NCBI GenBank assembly: GCA_900539465.1
Contig: UQCF01000002.1
Span: forward strand, 62,001 to 126,000
DNA length: 64,000 nt
Source: an uncultured Ruminococcus sp.
GTDB lineage: Bacteria; Bacillota; Clostridia; Oscillospirales; Acutalibacteraceae
Reading direction: 5' to 3'
Shown: positions 1 through 8,933 of the stretch, in pieces
How positions within the stretch are numbered: the stretch's first letter is position 1
Layout: each line of letters starts with the position of its first letter
Program-made: the position numbers and the translations under genes
Notes under the pieces: generated by a model
Database searches by the model: none
What the model was told of the DNA's origin: nothing
What the model saw: only the letters and a program-made list of their open reading frames with translations

Positions 1-12
1 TGCAGTAATAAC

Positions 13-45
13 AAATGGACTGTCACTTTTAGCGGCAGTCCATTT
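13..45 (-). terminator. Hairpin after the first phosphoesterase gene
   Basis: AAATGGACTG (13-22) pairs with CAGTCCATTT (36-45), a perfect 10-bp stem with a 13-nt loop. It lies just beyond the stop of the minus-strand gene that ends at 65. The tract after the stem in that direction is only moderately T-rich, so it is a plausible rather than a strong terminator. Confidence 0.5.
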
Positions 46-64
46 GGCAGTTTCTTAATTTAAT

Positions 65-1693
65 TTACGGCTGTGTGCAAATAGGCTTATCCTCGCTCGG
101 ATGCTCAATCGAAATAAAGTTATTGCGTTTGGCGTATGCCCACTTCATGCCGAAAGCCTTTGTGAAGCCCTCAACGGGGATATAAAGCTGAGAACAGTTG
201 CCCCTGAATACCTTTGCGTCAAGCTTAAAGTCCTTGCCGTCAACCGTGGCAATGTCGCTATCCTCAAAGAATGTTGCGGTATGTCCGTAAATTGAGCAGG
301 TGACCTTGCCTTTTTCTCTGAGAACCTCTCCGCCGGCAAAAGAGATCATCGTGGCAAGCGGAGCATACCAAACCCCGTCCTTTTCTACCGGGGGAGTGAT
401 TGCCATGCAAAGACCGAGGTCACAGCCCTTGTACATAAGGCGCGTTTGAATATATATCGGTGCAACCGCGTGGGGGAGTATTTCATCTTTATCTTTGTCA
501 ATTACACATTCGTCAACAATTCTGCCGTCGTTGAGCACAGAGGTGAGCTTCATTTTGTTGCCGTCAACCTCAATTATTGCAACCATCTGGTTAAATTCCT
601 CCTGCGGATAAAAAGCAGGGTGCCAGACCTTTGCGAGCGTGCGCGAGCCGGGAGGATTCTCGTTGGCATTGCCGAGCATATAGTGGATTGTGCCTTGCGA
701 GGGGCGGTCAAACAGCTCTTCATTTTTTATCGGATAGCTTCTCGAAAAGTTGTGCTCGTGGCCGGAGAACATGATGTCGAGCATCTCCATACTCTCTCTC
801 ATAACCGGGTATGCGTCGTCATTTTCAAGTTCGGGACCCGAATAATATATCGGGAAGTGGTATGCGCCGATTTTCCAGGTCTTGTCTGTTGAAGAGAGGT
901 CTTTCTTTGCCCACTCGTTTACTTCTTCGGGTCCGTTTATGCCGAATATGCAAAAATGAACGTTGCCGTAATCAAAGGAGTAGTTCTCTGTCTTCCAGTT
1001 TTCGGGTCCGTTATAGGCATAAGAGCCTTTAAACTGCTTGTTAAAAAACTCTGCCGGCTCGGCGTAATATCTGCCCTCGCAGTGACCCTCTTCATAAATT
1101 TTAAATCCGCGGTTATCGTGATTGCCGACAGCCATCATCAGCGGCAGATGCTCTGCAATATCTTTCATGCCGCTTAAAAATCCGTTCCACTGCAACTCGT
1201 GCTGACCGCAGTCTGTGTTGTCGCCCGCGGTGAGAATGAATCTTGTGTCGGGGTTCTCTTTAAGAACGTCTTTTAAAAAGCTCTGAAGCTTTGAATAATC
1301 GGGAACATAAAACGGTCTGCCCTTTTGAGGGTCGGATATTGCTATGAATTTAAACTTGTTAAGTCCCTCGGGCTGGGTCGAGAAATAATATTCTTCGCTG
1401 CGGTTGTTATCGTCGCCGCAGGTATAGTAATATTTCGTGCCGGGCTTAAGACCCGTGAGCTTTGCCCAAAACATATTGCTTATGTCTATGTCGGATTCAA
1501 AAACATCCGTCTCGGCATCAAAGCGCTTTTGCTCATTTGCGCCGTCCTCTCTTACGAGAACATATCCGTATTTTACATCAATGCTCGTCCTCCATGTGAC
1601 GGACATTGTGGTTTTGGGGTCGTCCGAAATACTTATCATTATATGATCCGGCATGGGGGTCGAACCTCTTGCCGGTTTTTCTTTTATCTGCAT
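65..1693 (-). CDS. Purple acid phosphatase-like metallophosphoesterase with C-terminal stalk-like domain
   Basis: A 542-residue predicted metal-dependent phosphoesterase. Residues about 15-105 look like the fibronectin-III-like N-terminal domain of purple acid phosphatases. Residues about 112-350 are a calcineurin-like domain with the metal motifs in order: ISDPQ, TAGDNTDCG, VGNHD, AYHFP and SGHEHNFSR. The last 100 or so residues (APLATMISFAGG, YIPVEGFTKAFGMKW) resemble the copper amine oxidase N-terminal-like stalk domain common in Firmicutes surface proteins. No signal peptide is visible at the chosen ATG, which has a GGAGG site. It is one of three phosphoesterases of this architecture in the window. 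The substrate is unknown; a phosphomonoester or phosphodiester is likely from family knowledge. Confidence 0.85.
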   Translation of the reverse strand: MQIKEKPARGSTPMPDHIMISISDDPKTTMSVTWRTSIDVKYGYVLVREDGANEQKRFDAETDVFESDIDISNMFWAKLTGLKPGTKYYYTCGDDNNRSEEYYFSTQPEGLNKFKFIAISDPQKGRPFYVPDYSKLQSFLKDVLKENPDTRFILTAGDNTDCGQHELQWNGFLSGMKDIAEHLPLMMAVGNHDNRGFKIYEEGHCEGRYYAEPAEFFNKQFKGSYAYNGPENWKTENYSFDYGNVHFCIFGINGPEEVNEWAKKDLSSTDKTWKIGAYHFPIYYSGPELENDDAYPVMRESMEMLDIMFSGHEHNFSRSYPIKNEELFDRPSQGTIHYMLGNANENPPGSRTLAKVWHPAFYPQEEFNQMVAIIEVDGNKMKLTSVLNDGRIVDECVIDKDKDEILPHAVAPIYIQTRLMYKGCDLGLCMAITPPVEKDGVWYAPLATMISFAGGEVLREKGKVTCSIYGHTATFFEDSDIATVDGKDFKLDAKVFRGNCSQLYIPVEGFTKAFGMKWAYAKRNNFISIEHPSEDKPICTQP

Positions 1694-1720
1694 AAAAAAC
1701 CTCCGTATATATTTTTTATA

Positions 1721-1749
1721 AGTATAGCAGATTTTACCGTTGTTTTCAA
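1721..1749 (-). promoter_or_regulatory. Sigma-A-type promoter of the phosphoesterase gene
   Basis: On the minus strand TTGAAA (1749-1744) and TATACT (1726-1721) are separated by 17 nt, followed by a GGAGG ribosome-binding site and the ATG at 1693. Confidence 0.6.
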
Positions 1750-1790
1750 CAATAAGTTAGGCTTATATAACAAACATTTTGCCGCGTGTG

Positions 1791-1818
1791 TTGAAAATCT
1801 TTTTCTTTGTGGTATAAT
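1791..1818 (+). promoter_or_regulatory. Sigma-A-type promoter of the PI-PLC-like gene
   Basis: TTGAAA (1791-1796), a 16-nt spacer and a perfect TATAAT (1813-1818) precede the gene starting at 1861. Confidence 0.6.
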
Positions 1819-1860
1819 GATTTTTGCATATTTTGATTTATTGATTCGGGGCGTGATTAT

Positions 1861-2988
1861 ATGAACTTTGTTTTCTCATACATAAAAAAGGTCTTTACAC
1901 TGCTTTTGGCAACGGTGATGCTGTTCCCGTCCGTGATTTCACAGGGGCAGGAGCATATGCAGCAGGATATAGAAGAACAAAAACAAAGAATTGCACAGCT
2001 GGAGCAGAATTATAAAAACGGAAATTTTCCGAAATTTAATGAAGAAAATTTTATTGACGGCGATATTGACTCGGCTAAATTCAACGAGCTTTCTTTTGTT
2101 GCAACTCACAACAGCTATCAGACAGAATCAACCGAGGCGTTTAGAGAGATATTCTCTAATTTATCTGACCTCACATTCGGACTTGTGAGCAACAAAACAG
2201 GCGGACTTAACAGCCAAACCTTAACCGAGCAGTTTAATTGCGGCATAAGAAGCATTGAGCTTGATATTGAAACGGTTATCGAAAACGGCAAAACGTCGTT
2301 CAGATGTATGCACAGCCCGGTTATAGATATGACGACATCGTGCTATGATTTTGAGCTTGCGCTTAAAGAGATTACCATGTGGTCAGATAATCACCCCAAT
2401 CATTTGCCCATAACAATTATTATTGAGCCTAAAAAAGTTTTTGTGCCGATGGAGGGTATGCGCCTCTTCTCGCTCAAAAACGCAAATGCTCTGGATTCTC
2501 TTTTGCGCTCGGCTCTCGGTGATAAGCTGTTTACTCCCTCGGATATGCTCAGAAATTATGACAGCTTCGCTCAGATGAGGGCAAACGACGATTGGTGCAA
2601 GGTATCCGAAATGCGCGGCAAGGTGCTTGTGCTTCTTCATGACACGACAGTAACCGACAAATATATCGCGCAGGATGAATCTATAAAATCACAGGCGATG
2701 TTCCCCATGCTTCGCTACAAAGATAAAGACGATTCTTATGCGAGCTTTCTTCTTATAAACAAGCCGGCAGAGGCACTTGAGCACAGCAAAGATATTATTA
2801 AAGACGGCAAATTTATAGTCAGAACGCAGGTTGATTCTTACACAAGTGTTTCCCGGGAAAAGAGAGAACAGGCGTTTGAAAGCGGCGCACAGATACTCTC
2901 GACCGATTACCCCGTGAGAACCGATTTGAAGGACGGCGACTATTATGTGTCTTTTGACGCAGATAAAACCGTAAAAGTGCACGTATAA
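1861..2988 (+). CDS. Secreted Ca2+-dependent PI-PLC-like phosphodiesterase
   Basis: 375 residues with an N-terminal hydrophobic export segment (residues about 8-28). The body matches the Ca2+-dependent phosphoinositide-specific phospholipase C family: THNSYQ (first catalytic His region, about residue 80), SIELDIE (acidic metal-binding strand), CMHSPVIDMTTSC (second His), and a downstream IIIEPKK strand, all on a TIM-barrel-like pattern. Family members cleave phosphoinositides or glycerophosphodiesters outside the cell. Residues 30-45 are charged and may form a short coil (EEQKQRIAQLEQNYKN). It has its own promoter and diverges from the phosphoesterase at 65-1693. The exact substrate cannot be read from sequence. 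Confidence 0.75.
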   Translation: MNFVFSYIKKVFTLLLATVMLFPSVISQGQEHMQQDIEEQKQRIAQLEQNYKNGNFPKFNEENFIDGDIDSAKFNELSFVATHNSYQTESTEAFREIFSNLSDLTFGLVSNKTGGLNSQTLTEQFNCGIRSIELDIETVIENGKTSFRCMHSPVIDMTTSCYDFELALKEITMWSDNHPNHLPITIIIEPKKVFVPMEGMRLFSLKNANALDSLLRSALGDKLFTPSDMLRNYDSFAQMRANDDWCKVSEMRGKVLVLLHDTTVTDKYIAQDESIKSQAMFPMLRYKDKDDSYASFLLINKPAEALEHSKDIIKDGKFIVRTQVDSYTSVSREKREQAFESGAQILSTDYPVRTDLKDGDYYVSFDADKTVKVHV

Positions 2989-3041
2989 AAGGTCGAATAA
3001 CAATAAATAACACGTTTTTTAGAAAAACGGAGGCGGATTTT

Positions 3042-3371
3042 TTGGACGAAGTAAAAACTTTAAGCTACAAATTCTTTGTCGGTGCGGCAAATGTCGGCGG
3101 CAAAAGCAACTCATATACGGGGTCTGTGTCGCTGCACCCCGAGCGCCACAACGCACTTGACAGCGAGTTTAAATATAAAATGTTCCTCACCAAAACCGAA
3201 GACGGCGAGTTTAAGGTGGCCGCGCAGTGCTATGTCGGCAGAAATTCATTCTCTAACACCGACCCCGAAAAGATACAGAGCCTTGAATTTGAGGGCTCTG
3301 ATAAGGGCGTTGAGCAGGCGAGAGAGTGGCTTCAGCAGGCTTATGAAAAGGTGAGAGATTCTCTCGGCTGA
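3042..3371 (+). CDS. Small conserved-looking protein of unknown function
   Basis: 109 residues, not recognised. It is soluble, with no signal peptide, membrane helix or cysteine motif. It has a beta-rich first half (YKFFVGAANVGG, FKYKMFLTK, FKVAAQCYVG) and a C-terminal amphipathic helix (GVEQAREWLQQAYEKV). The start is TTG at 3042, chosen because ACGGAGGCGG lies 5-6 nt upstream and no ATG fits. It sits 53 bp after the PI-PLC-like gene and 43 bp before the MBL-fold gene in the same direction, so co-transcription is possible. Confidence 0.6.
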   Translation: MDEVKTLSYKFFVGAANVGGKSNSYTGSVSLHPERHNALDSEFKYKMFLTKTEDGEFKVAAQCYVGRNSFSNTDPEKIQSLEFEGSDKGVEQAREWLQQAYEKVRDSLG

Positions 3372-3414
3372 AAACGACATTTTTCGGCAGGATAATTTGT
3401 TTTGTGAGGTTTTT

Positions 3415-4695
3415 ATGATAGATATATTAAAAAAAATACCGCCCTTCGGCACTCCGAGCGAGCCGGCTTATGATTGCGGAGACGGCTCGTATATGCTCCT
3501 TGCGAGAGATAAAACAAAAGAGGATATGGACAGTTTTGTGAAAACAGCCGGGAAAAGCGGCTTTGAAGTTTTTGACGAGACTTCTTTCGGCAAAAATTTT
3601 TACACCACTCTCATAAAAGACGGGCTGTTTCTTCACGTTTATTTCTGTGACTGCGAGGGCACTTTAAGAGTTGTGGCGGACGAAAAAAACGAAAAATATT
3701 TGACCTCTGTGCCGAGCGTTGAGCGCAAATGCCAAACCTCTCTGTGGCAGTTTGAGGTCGATCATTCTCTTATCGACTGCGGAATGTGCTATATAATCCG
3801 TTGTTGTGACGGCAGCTTTTTTATAATCGACAGCGCGCATGTGTATTCTATACACGATAACGACAGGATATATAAATTTTTGAGAGAGAGAACGCCAAAG
3901 GGCGAAAAAATCAAAATTGCCGGCTGGTTTTTTAGCCACGGTCATGTTGACCACATAGGTAAGTTCTGCGATTTTTTAAAGTATAACTGCGACGACGTAG
4001 AAATAGACGCTCTCTATTATAACTTTGTGCCGCTCACGCACCCCGATAATATTTATTGGGAGGTTTCGGATAAAATCTTCCAGGCAAATTTTGATAAGCT
4101 GGTTGCACAGTATCCGAATATAAAAAAGGTAAAGCTTCATTCGGGTCAGCATTTTTTTGTTAAAAATCTTGAGTTCAGAGTTCTTTGCACGCATGAGGAC
4201 GTGTATCCGCAAAATCTTCAAAATTTTAATGATTCCTCAACAATGCTGATGATGTATGCCGACTCGGCGACGGTCAGCTTCCCGGGGGACGCGGGTCATA
4301 TAGAGAGCGACATAGTCACATCGCGCTTCGGCTCGCTTTTGAAGTGCGATATAATGCAGGCGGCGCACCACGGCCATTTCGGCACCACCGCGCTTTTTTA
4401 CGAACTCTCGGATGCGGATGTTATCATGTTCCCGACAACTCAGATTAAGTTTGACGAAGAGTATGAAGCGCGTGAGATAAACCGTGAGGCAGTTGCGATT
4501 TCGGATGAATGTTACATAGCTTCAAACGGCACCGTACAGCTTGATTTGCCGTATGAAAAGGGCACGGCCAAGCATTTTGACGATGAAACCTTTGAAGATT
4601 TTGACGGCATATATAATCTGTGGGGCTATACATATACGGACGAGAGAAAAGCAGAGCTTAAAGCTCAATTTATAGCCGGCGGCGGCAAACCTTGA
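3415..4695 (+). CDS. Metallo-beta-lactamase-fold hydrolase
   Basis: 426 residues from the ATG at 3415, preferred over an upstream in-frame TTG because TGAGG lies just before it. The HxHxDH zinc motif appears as SHGHVDHIG near residue 176. Later metal ligands are likely in FPGDAGHIE and QAAHHGHFG, the latter resembling the ComEC/Rec2-type MBL subgroup. An N-terminal region of about 120 residues of unknown fold precedes the domain. There is no signal peptide, so it is probably cytoplasmic. Family members hydrolyse phosphodiesters, thioesters or lactones; no specific substrate is indicated. A weak hairpin with a T-run at about 4740-4780 may end the transcript. Confidence 0.75.
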   Translation: MIDILKKIPPFGTPSEPAYDCGDGSYMLLARDKTKEDMDSFVKTAGKSGFEVFDETSFGKNFYTTLIKDGLFLHVYFCDCEGTLRVVADEKNEKYLTSVPSVERKCQTSLWQFEVDHSLIDCGMCYIIRCCDGSFFIIDSAHVYSIHDNDRIYKFLRERTPKGEKIKIAGWFFSHGHVDHIGKFCDFLKYNCDDVEIDALYYNFVPLTHPDNIYWEVSDKIFQANFDKLVAQYPNIKKVKLHSGQHFFVKNLEFRVLCTHEDVYPQNLQNFNDSSTMLMMYADSATVSFPGDAGHIESDIVTSRFGSLLKCDIMQAAHHGHFGTTALFYELSDADVIMFPTTQIKFDEEYEAREINREAVAISDECYIASNGTVQLDLPYEKGTAKHFDDETFEDFDGIYNLWGYTYTDERKAELKAQFIAGGGKP

Positions 4696-4809
4696 TGTTT
4701 TTTAACATGATGTAAACTCCACAATTCGACTTTTGCGATAACACCCTTGACGGAGCATTTCGGCAGGGGTGACTTTTTTGCGCTTTTATTTTTTAAGGCT
4801 TAAAAGCTA

Positions 4810-4838
4810 TTGACACAAAACACTATATGTAGTATCAT
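4810..4838 (+). promoter_or_regulatory. nrdD promoter with a NrdR box in its spacer
   Basis: TTGACA (4810-4815), a 17-nt spacer and TATCAT (4833-4838) make a good sigma-A promoter. The spacer carries ACACTATATGTAGTA (4820-4834), a close match to the NrdR-box consensus. A weaker, degenerate second box may lie at 4852-4866, 32 bp downstream, which is near the usual three-helical-turn spacing. Repression by NrdR-dATP/ATP is therefore likely. Confidence 0.8.
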
Positions 4839-4897
4839 TGATAAGCGTTCGATACAATTTTTGGGATATTTAATAGTTATTTTAAAGGGTGAAAGAT

Positions 4898-7060
4898 ATG
4901 AAGATTATTAAAAGAAACGGCTCTGAGGCTGATTTTGATATTTCCAAAATAGCCGCAGCCATAACAAAGGCAAACGAAGCCGGCGGAGCTAAAAAAGAGC
5001 TTACACGCGCACAAATCAAAGAAATATCAGAATATGTTGAGTTTAAGCTCAGAAAGGCAAACAGGGCATTATCGGTTGAAGAGATACAAGATATAGTAGA
5101 AAACCAGATAATGGCTCAGGGCGCATTTGATGTAGCGAGAAGATATGTTAAATACCGCTACACAAGATCTCTTGTCCGTAAGGCAAACACTACGGATAAT
5201 CAGATTCTCACCCTTATAGAGTGCAATAACGAAGAAGTAAAGCAGGAGAATTCAAACAAAAACCCCACCGTCAACAGCGTTCAGCGCGACTACATGGCGG
5301 GCGAGGTCAGCAAAGATATTTCTAAGAGAATCCTTTTGCCGCACGATATTATAGAGGCTCACGAGCAGGGTATAATCCATTTTCATGATATGGATTATTT
5401 CGCACAGCATATGCACAACTGCGACCTTGTAAACCTTGAGGATATGCTGCAAAACGGAACCGTAATCAGCGGCACTCTTATTGAAAAGCCGCACAGTTTT
5501 TCAACGGCATGCAATATCTCAACTCAAATAATCGCACAGGTTGCCAGCAGCCAGTACGGCGGTCAGAGCATAAGCCTTGCACATCTTGCCCCGTTCGTTC
5601 AGATTTCGAGAGAGAAAATTAAAAAAGACGTTATCATAGAGGCGCAGGAGCTCGGCGGCTCAACAGACCCCGAGTATATAGACAAGGTTGTTGAGAAGAG
5701 ACTCAGAGAAGAGATACGCAAGGGTGTTCAGACAATACAGTATCAGGTCGTAACGCTTTTGACTACAAACGGTCAGGCTCCGTTTGTGACGGTATTTATG
5801 TATCTTAACGAGGCTAAAAACGAGCAGGAGAAGAATGACCTTGCTCTTATTATAGAAGAAACGCTCAGGCAGAGATATCAGGGTGTTAAAAACGAGAGCG
5901 GCGTTTGGGTAACTCCGGCTTTCCCGAAGCTTATCTATGTTCTCGAAGAGGACAATATTGTTGCCGGCTCAAAATATTATTACCTAACGGAGCTTGCCGC
6001 AAAATGTACGGCAAAGCGCCTTGTACCCGATTATATTTCCGAAAAGAAGATGAAGGAGCTTAAAGAGGGCAACTGCTTCCCCGTAATGGGCTGCCGCAGC
6101 GCGCTCAGCCCGTGGAAGGATAAGAACGGCAACTACAAATTCTACGGCAGATTTAATCAGGGCGTCGTCACACTTAATCTTGTCGATGTGGCATTGTCCT
6201 CCGGCGGAGATAAAGAAAAATTCTGGAAGATTTTTGACGAAAGACTTGAGCTTTGCTACAAGGCTCTTATGTGCAGGCACAACCGCCTCAAGGGAACGCT
6301 TTCGGATGCCGCTCCCATTTTGTGGCAGTACGGTGCTATTGCAAGGCTTGAAAAAGGTCAGCCGATAGACGAACTTCTTTATAACGGATATTCCACAATT
6401 TCGCTCGGTTATGCGGGTCTTTGCGAGTGCACAAGATATATGACCGGTAAATCACACACAGACCCCGAGGCTACGCCTTTTGCAATCAGCGTTATGAAGC
6501 ACATGAACGACGCCTGCAACAAGTGGAAAGCAGAGACAACCATCGGCTTCGGTATTTACGGAACTCCGCTTGAGAGCACGACTTACCGCTTTGCAAAGTG
6601 CCTTCAAAAGAGATTCGGCATAATAGAGGGTGTAACAGACAAAAACTATATAACAAACAGCTATCATGTTCATGTAACAGAGAATATCAACGCATTTGAC
6701 AAGCTCTCGTTTGAGTCACAGTTCCAGGCTCTTTCAACGGGCGGAGCCATAAGCTATGTTGAAGTGCCGAATATGCAGGATAATATAGAGGCTGTTTTGC
6801 AGGTAATCAAATTTATCTATGATAATATAATGTACGCAGAGCTTAACACCAAGAGCGATTATTGCCAGGAGTGCGGCTATGACGGCGAAATCAAAATTGT
6901 TACCGATGACAGCGGCAAGCTTGTTTGGGAGTGCCCCAAGTGCGGCAACCGCGACCAAAACAAGATGAATGTTGCACGCCGCACCTGCGGATATATCGGC
7001 TCACAGTTCTGGAATCAGGGCAGAACACAAGAGATTAAGGAAAGAGTGCTGCATCTTTAA
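4898..7060 (+). CDS. nrdD: Anaerobic ribonucleoside-triphosphate reductase
   Basis: 720 residues from the ATG at 4898, nine bases after an in-frame GTG and preceded by AAAGGGTG. It reduces NTPs to dNTPs using a glycyl radical. Residues 1-95 are an ATP-cone allosteric domain (KIIKRNGSEADFDISKI). The central barrel carries PFVTVFMYLN and GCRSALSPW. The C-terminus has a zinc site made of CQECGYDG and CPKCGN, followed by the glycyl-radical loop RRTCGYIGSQFWNQG. The stop codon overlaps the nrdG start by one base (TAATG), so the two are translationally coupled. No aerobic reductase is seen in the window, which fits an obligate anaerobe. Confidence 0.97.
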   Translation: MKIIKRNGSEADFDISKIAAAITKANEAGGAKKELTRAQIKEISEYVEFKLRKANRALSVEEIQDIVENQIMAQGAFDVARRYVKYRYTRSLVRKANTTDNQILTLIECNNEEVKQENSNKNPTVNSVQRDYMAGEVSKDISKRILLPHDIIEAHEQGIIHFHDMDYFAQHMHNCDLVNLEDMLQNGTVISGTLIEKPHSFSTACNISTQIIAQVASSQYGGQSISLAHLAPFVQISREKIKKDVIIEAQELGGSTDPEYIDKVVEKRLREEIRKGVQTIQYQVVTLLTTNGQAPFVTVFMYLNEAKNEQEKNDLALIIEETLRQRYQGVKNESGVWVTPAFPKLIYVLEEDNIVAGSKYYYLTELAAKCTAKRLVPDYISEKKMKELKEGNCFPVMGCRSALSPWKDKNGNYKFYGRFNQGVVTLNLVDVALSSGGDKEKFWKIFDERLELCYKALMCRHNRLKGTLSDAAPILWQYGAIARLEKGQPIDELLYNGYSTISLGYAGLCECTRYMTGKSHTDPEATPFAISVMKHMNDACNKWKAETTIGFGIYGTPLESTTYRFAKCLQKRFGIIEGVTDKNYITNSYHVHVTENINAFDKLSFESQFQALSTGGAISYVEVPNMQDNIEAVLQVIKFIYDNIMYAELNTKSDYCQECGYDGEIKIVTDDSGKLVWECPKCGNRDQNKMNVARRTCGYIGSQFWNQGRTQEIKERVLHL

Positions 7061-7578
7061 TGAATTACGGCGAAATTAAAAAAACAGATATAGCAAACGG
7101 AGAGGGAGTCAGAGTCTCCCTCTTTGTTTCGGGCTGTACGCACCATTGTAAGGGCTGCTTTAATGCAGAGACGTGGAGCTTTGACTATGGCAAAAAGTTT
7201 GATGAAACGACCGAAAACGAGCTGTTAGAGGCGCTTTCGCACAGTTATATTAACGGCCTGACTCTTTTGGGCGGTGAACCTTTTGAGCCGCAAAATCAGC
7301 GTGTGCTCGTTCCGTTTTTGAAAAAGGTAAAAGAGAAATTTCCCGAAAAAACAATTTGGTGCTATACGGGCTATTTGTTTGATGAGGAACTGAAAAAAGA
7401 GAGCCGTGCGCGCTGTGAGGTCACCGACGATATGCTCTCAATGACAGATGTGCTTGTAGACGGTGAGTTTAAAGAAGAACTTAAAGATATATCGTTAAAA
7501 TTCAGAGGCTCGTCAAACCAGAGAATAATAGATGTAAAAAAATCGCTTCAAAAGGGCGAAACGGTATTATATATGTAA
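7060..7578 (+). CDS. nrdG: Anaerobic ribonucleotide reductase activating protein
   Basis: 172-residue radical SAM enzyme that generates the glycyl radical on NrdD using SAM and a 4Fe-4S cluster. The cluster motif CxxxCxxC is present as CTHHCKGCFN at about residues 26-35, followed by the SAM-binding glycine-rich LLGGEPFEPQN. The N-terminus MNYGEIKKTDIANGEGVRVS is typical of NrdG. The length is normal for the family. It overlaps nrdD by one base and is followed directly by a strong terminator. Confidence 0.96.
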   Translation: MNYGEIKKTDIANGEGVRVSLFVSGCTHHCKGCFNAETWSFDYGKKFDETTENELLEALSHSYINGLTLLGGEPFEPQNQRVLVPFLKKVKEKFPEKTIWCYTGYLFDEELKKESRARCEVTDDMLSMTDVLVDGEFKEELKDISLKFRGSSNQRIIDVKKSLQKGETVLYM

Positions 7579-7580
7579 AG

Positions 7581-7615
7581 AAACGGGGCTGCCGCTAAAT
7601 GCGGCAGCCCCGTTT
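7581..7615. terminator. Bidirectional terminator between nrdG and hflX
   Basis: A perfect 15-bp stem (7581-7595 with 7601-7615) and a 5-nt loop, ending in T-rich sequence on both strands, lies between convergent genes. Confidence 0.9.
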
Positions 7616-7645
7616 TATATGATAATTGTTTATATATTGATAAAT

Positions 7646-8896
7646 TTAGATTAAATATTGCTTGTTTTTTTCGATTAGTATAACATCTGTTATGGCTTTG
7701 ATATAAATTCCGTCCGCACGGTATTCTTCTTTTAAAACAACGCCGTCCTCGCGTATTTTTGCGGCAATTCCGCCCTCGTTATAGGGGAAGAGAAACTCTG
7801 CCTTTCGCCTTGTAGGAGGGAGCGAGAGCTGGATTGTTGCCAAAAGCTGCGGCAATCCCTCGCCGGTCAATGCCGAAATCATGCAAAACTTGCCGGTGTT
7901 CGGCAGCGCATAAAGGTTTTGCGCCTTGTCGCATTTGTTCATAACAGATATAATGGGCTTACCCTGACAGCCGAGCGAATAAAGCAGGTCGTATGTTACC
8001 TGCAAATGCTCGCCGCAGTGAGGGTCGGACGCGTCGCATACATTGAGTATTGCGGTTGCGTTTGCCGCTTCTTCAAGGGTGGATTTAAAAGCGTCTATAA
8101 GGTGGTGCGGAAGCCTGCGTATAAGACCCACCGTATCTATGAGCATAACCTCACGCCCGTCGGGCAAGGTGAGTGCTCTTGATGTGGGGTCAAGTGTTGC
8201 AAAAAGCTTATTTTCCGCAAGTACGCCGGCTTGCGTCAGCGCGTTCATAAGAGTTGACTTGCCTGCGTTGGTGTAGCCGATTATCGCAACGGTTTCTACA
8301 CCGTCCTTTTCTCTTCGGTGTCTGAGGTTTTCTCTGCGCTTTGCGATTGCCTCAAGCTCTGCTTCGAGCGACTGAATACGCCGTCTGATGTGACGGCGGT
8401 CGCTTTCGAGTTTGCTTTCACCCGGGCCTCTTGTGCCTATTCCGCCGCCGAGACGCGAAAGCTCGGTGCCCTTACCGCCGAGGCGAGGCAGAGAGTATTT
8501 AAGCTGTGCCAGCTCAACCTGAATTTTACCCTCGCCGCTCCTTGCGCGGGCGGCGAATATATCAAGTATAAGCATTGTGCGGTCAATAACTCTTATGTCT
8601 GTCTCATTTTCAATATTGCGTTGCTGCGATGGGGTAAGTTCGCAGTCAAAAATCAAAAGGTCAATATCGTTATTTTCGCAAAATTCTTTAACCTCAATAA
8701 GCCTGCCGCTGCCGATATATGTCGCGGTGTCGGGCTTATCTCTTTTTTGAATAACGCGCGCCGAAACGACGGCACCCGCTGTCCTCGCGAGCTCCTCCAG
8801 CTCGTCCATAGAAACTTCGGCGTCATATGTGCCGAGGTCTGCGCCGACAAGCACGGCTTTTTCGGGGGATTCGTCATAAGTTTCGGTGAGTTCCAT
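7646..8896 (-). CDS. hflX: GTPase HflX
   Basis: 416-residue ribosome-associated GTPase that splits or rescues stalled 50S/70S ribosomes. The N-terminal HflX domain includes ARVIQKRDKPDTATYIGSG and the glycine-rich signature SRLGGGIGTRGPGESKLE. A coiled coil follows at about residues 165-190. The G domain has G1 GYTNAGKST, G3 DTVGLI and G4 NKCD. The length is typical. The gene faces nrdG across a shared terminator, lies downstream of galE on the same strand with a 37-bp gap, and may be read with it. Confidence 0.95.
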   Translation of the reverse strand: MELTETYDESPEKAVLVGADLGTYDAEVSMDELEELARTAGAVVSARVIQKRDKPDTATYIGSGRLIEVKEFCENNDIDLLIFDCELTPSQQRNIENETDIRVIDRTMLILDIFAARARSGEGKIQVELAQLKYSLPRLGGKGTELSRLGGGIGTRGPGESKLESDRRHIRRRIQSLEAELEAIAKRRENLRHRREKDGVETVAIIGYTNAGKSTLMNALTQAGVLAENKLFATLDPTSRALTLPDGREVMLIDTVGLIRRLPHHLIDAFKSTLEEAANATAILNVCDASDPHCGEHLQVTYDLLYSLGCQGKPIISVMNKCDKAQNLYALPNTGKFCMISALTGEGLPQLLATIQLSLPPTRRKAEFLFPYNEGGIAAKIREDGVVLKEEYRADGIYIKAITDVILIEKNKQYLI

Positions 8897-8933
8897 AAAT
8901 ATTGCCTTTCGTTAATCGTTTTTTATAGATATA

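Noticed and set aside
446..1864. Plus-strand frames of up to 179 codons opposite the first phosphoesterase
   Set aside because: They mirror codon bias of the real minus-strand gene, which has full catalytic motifs.
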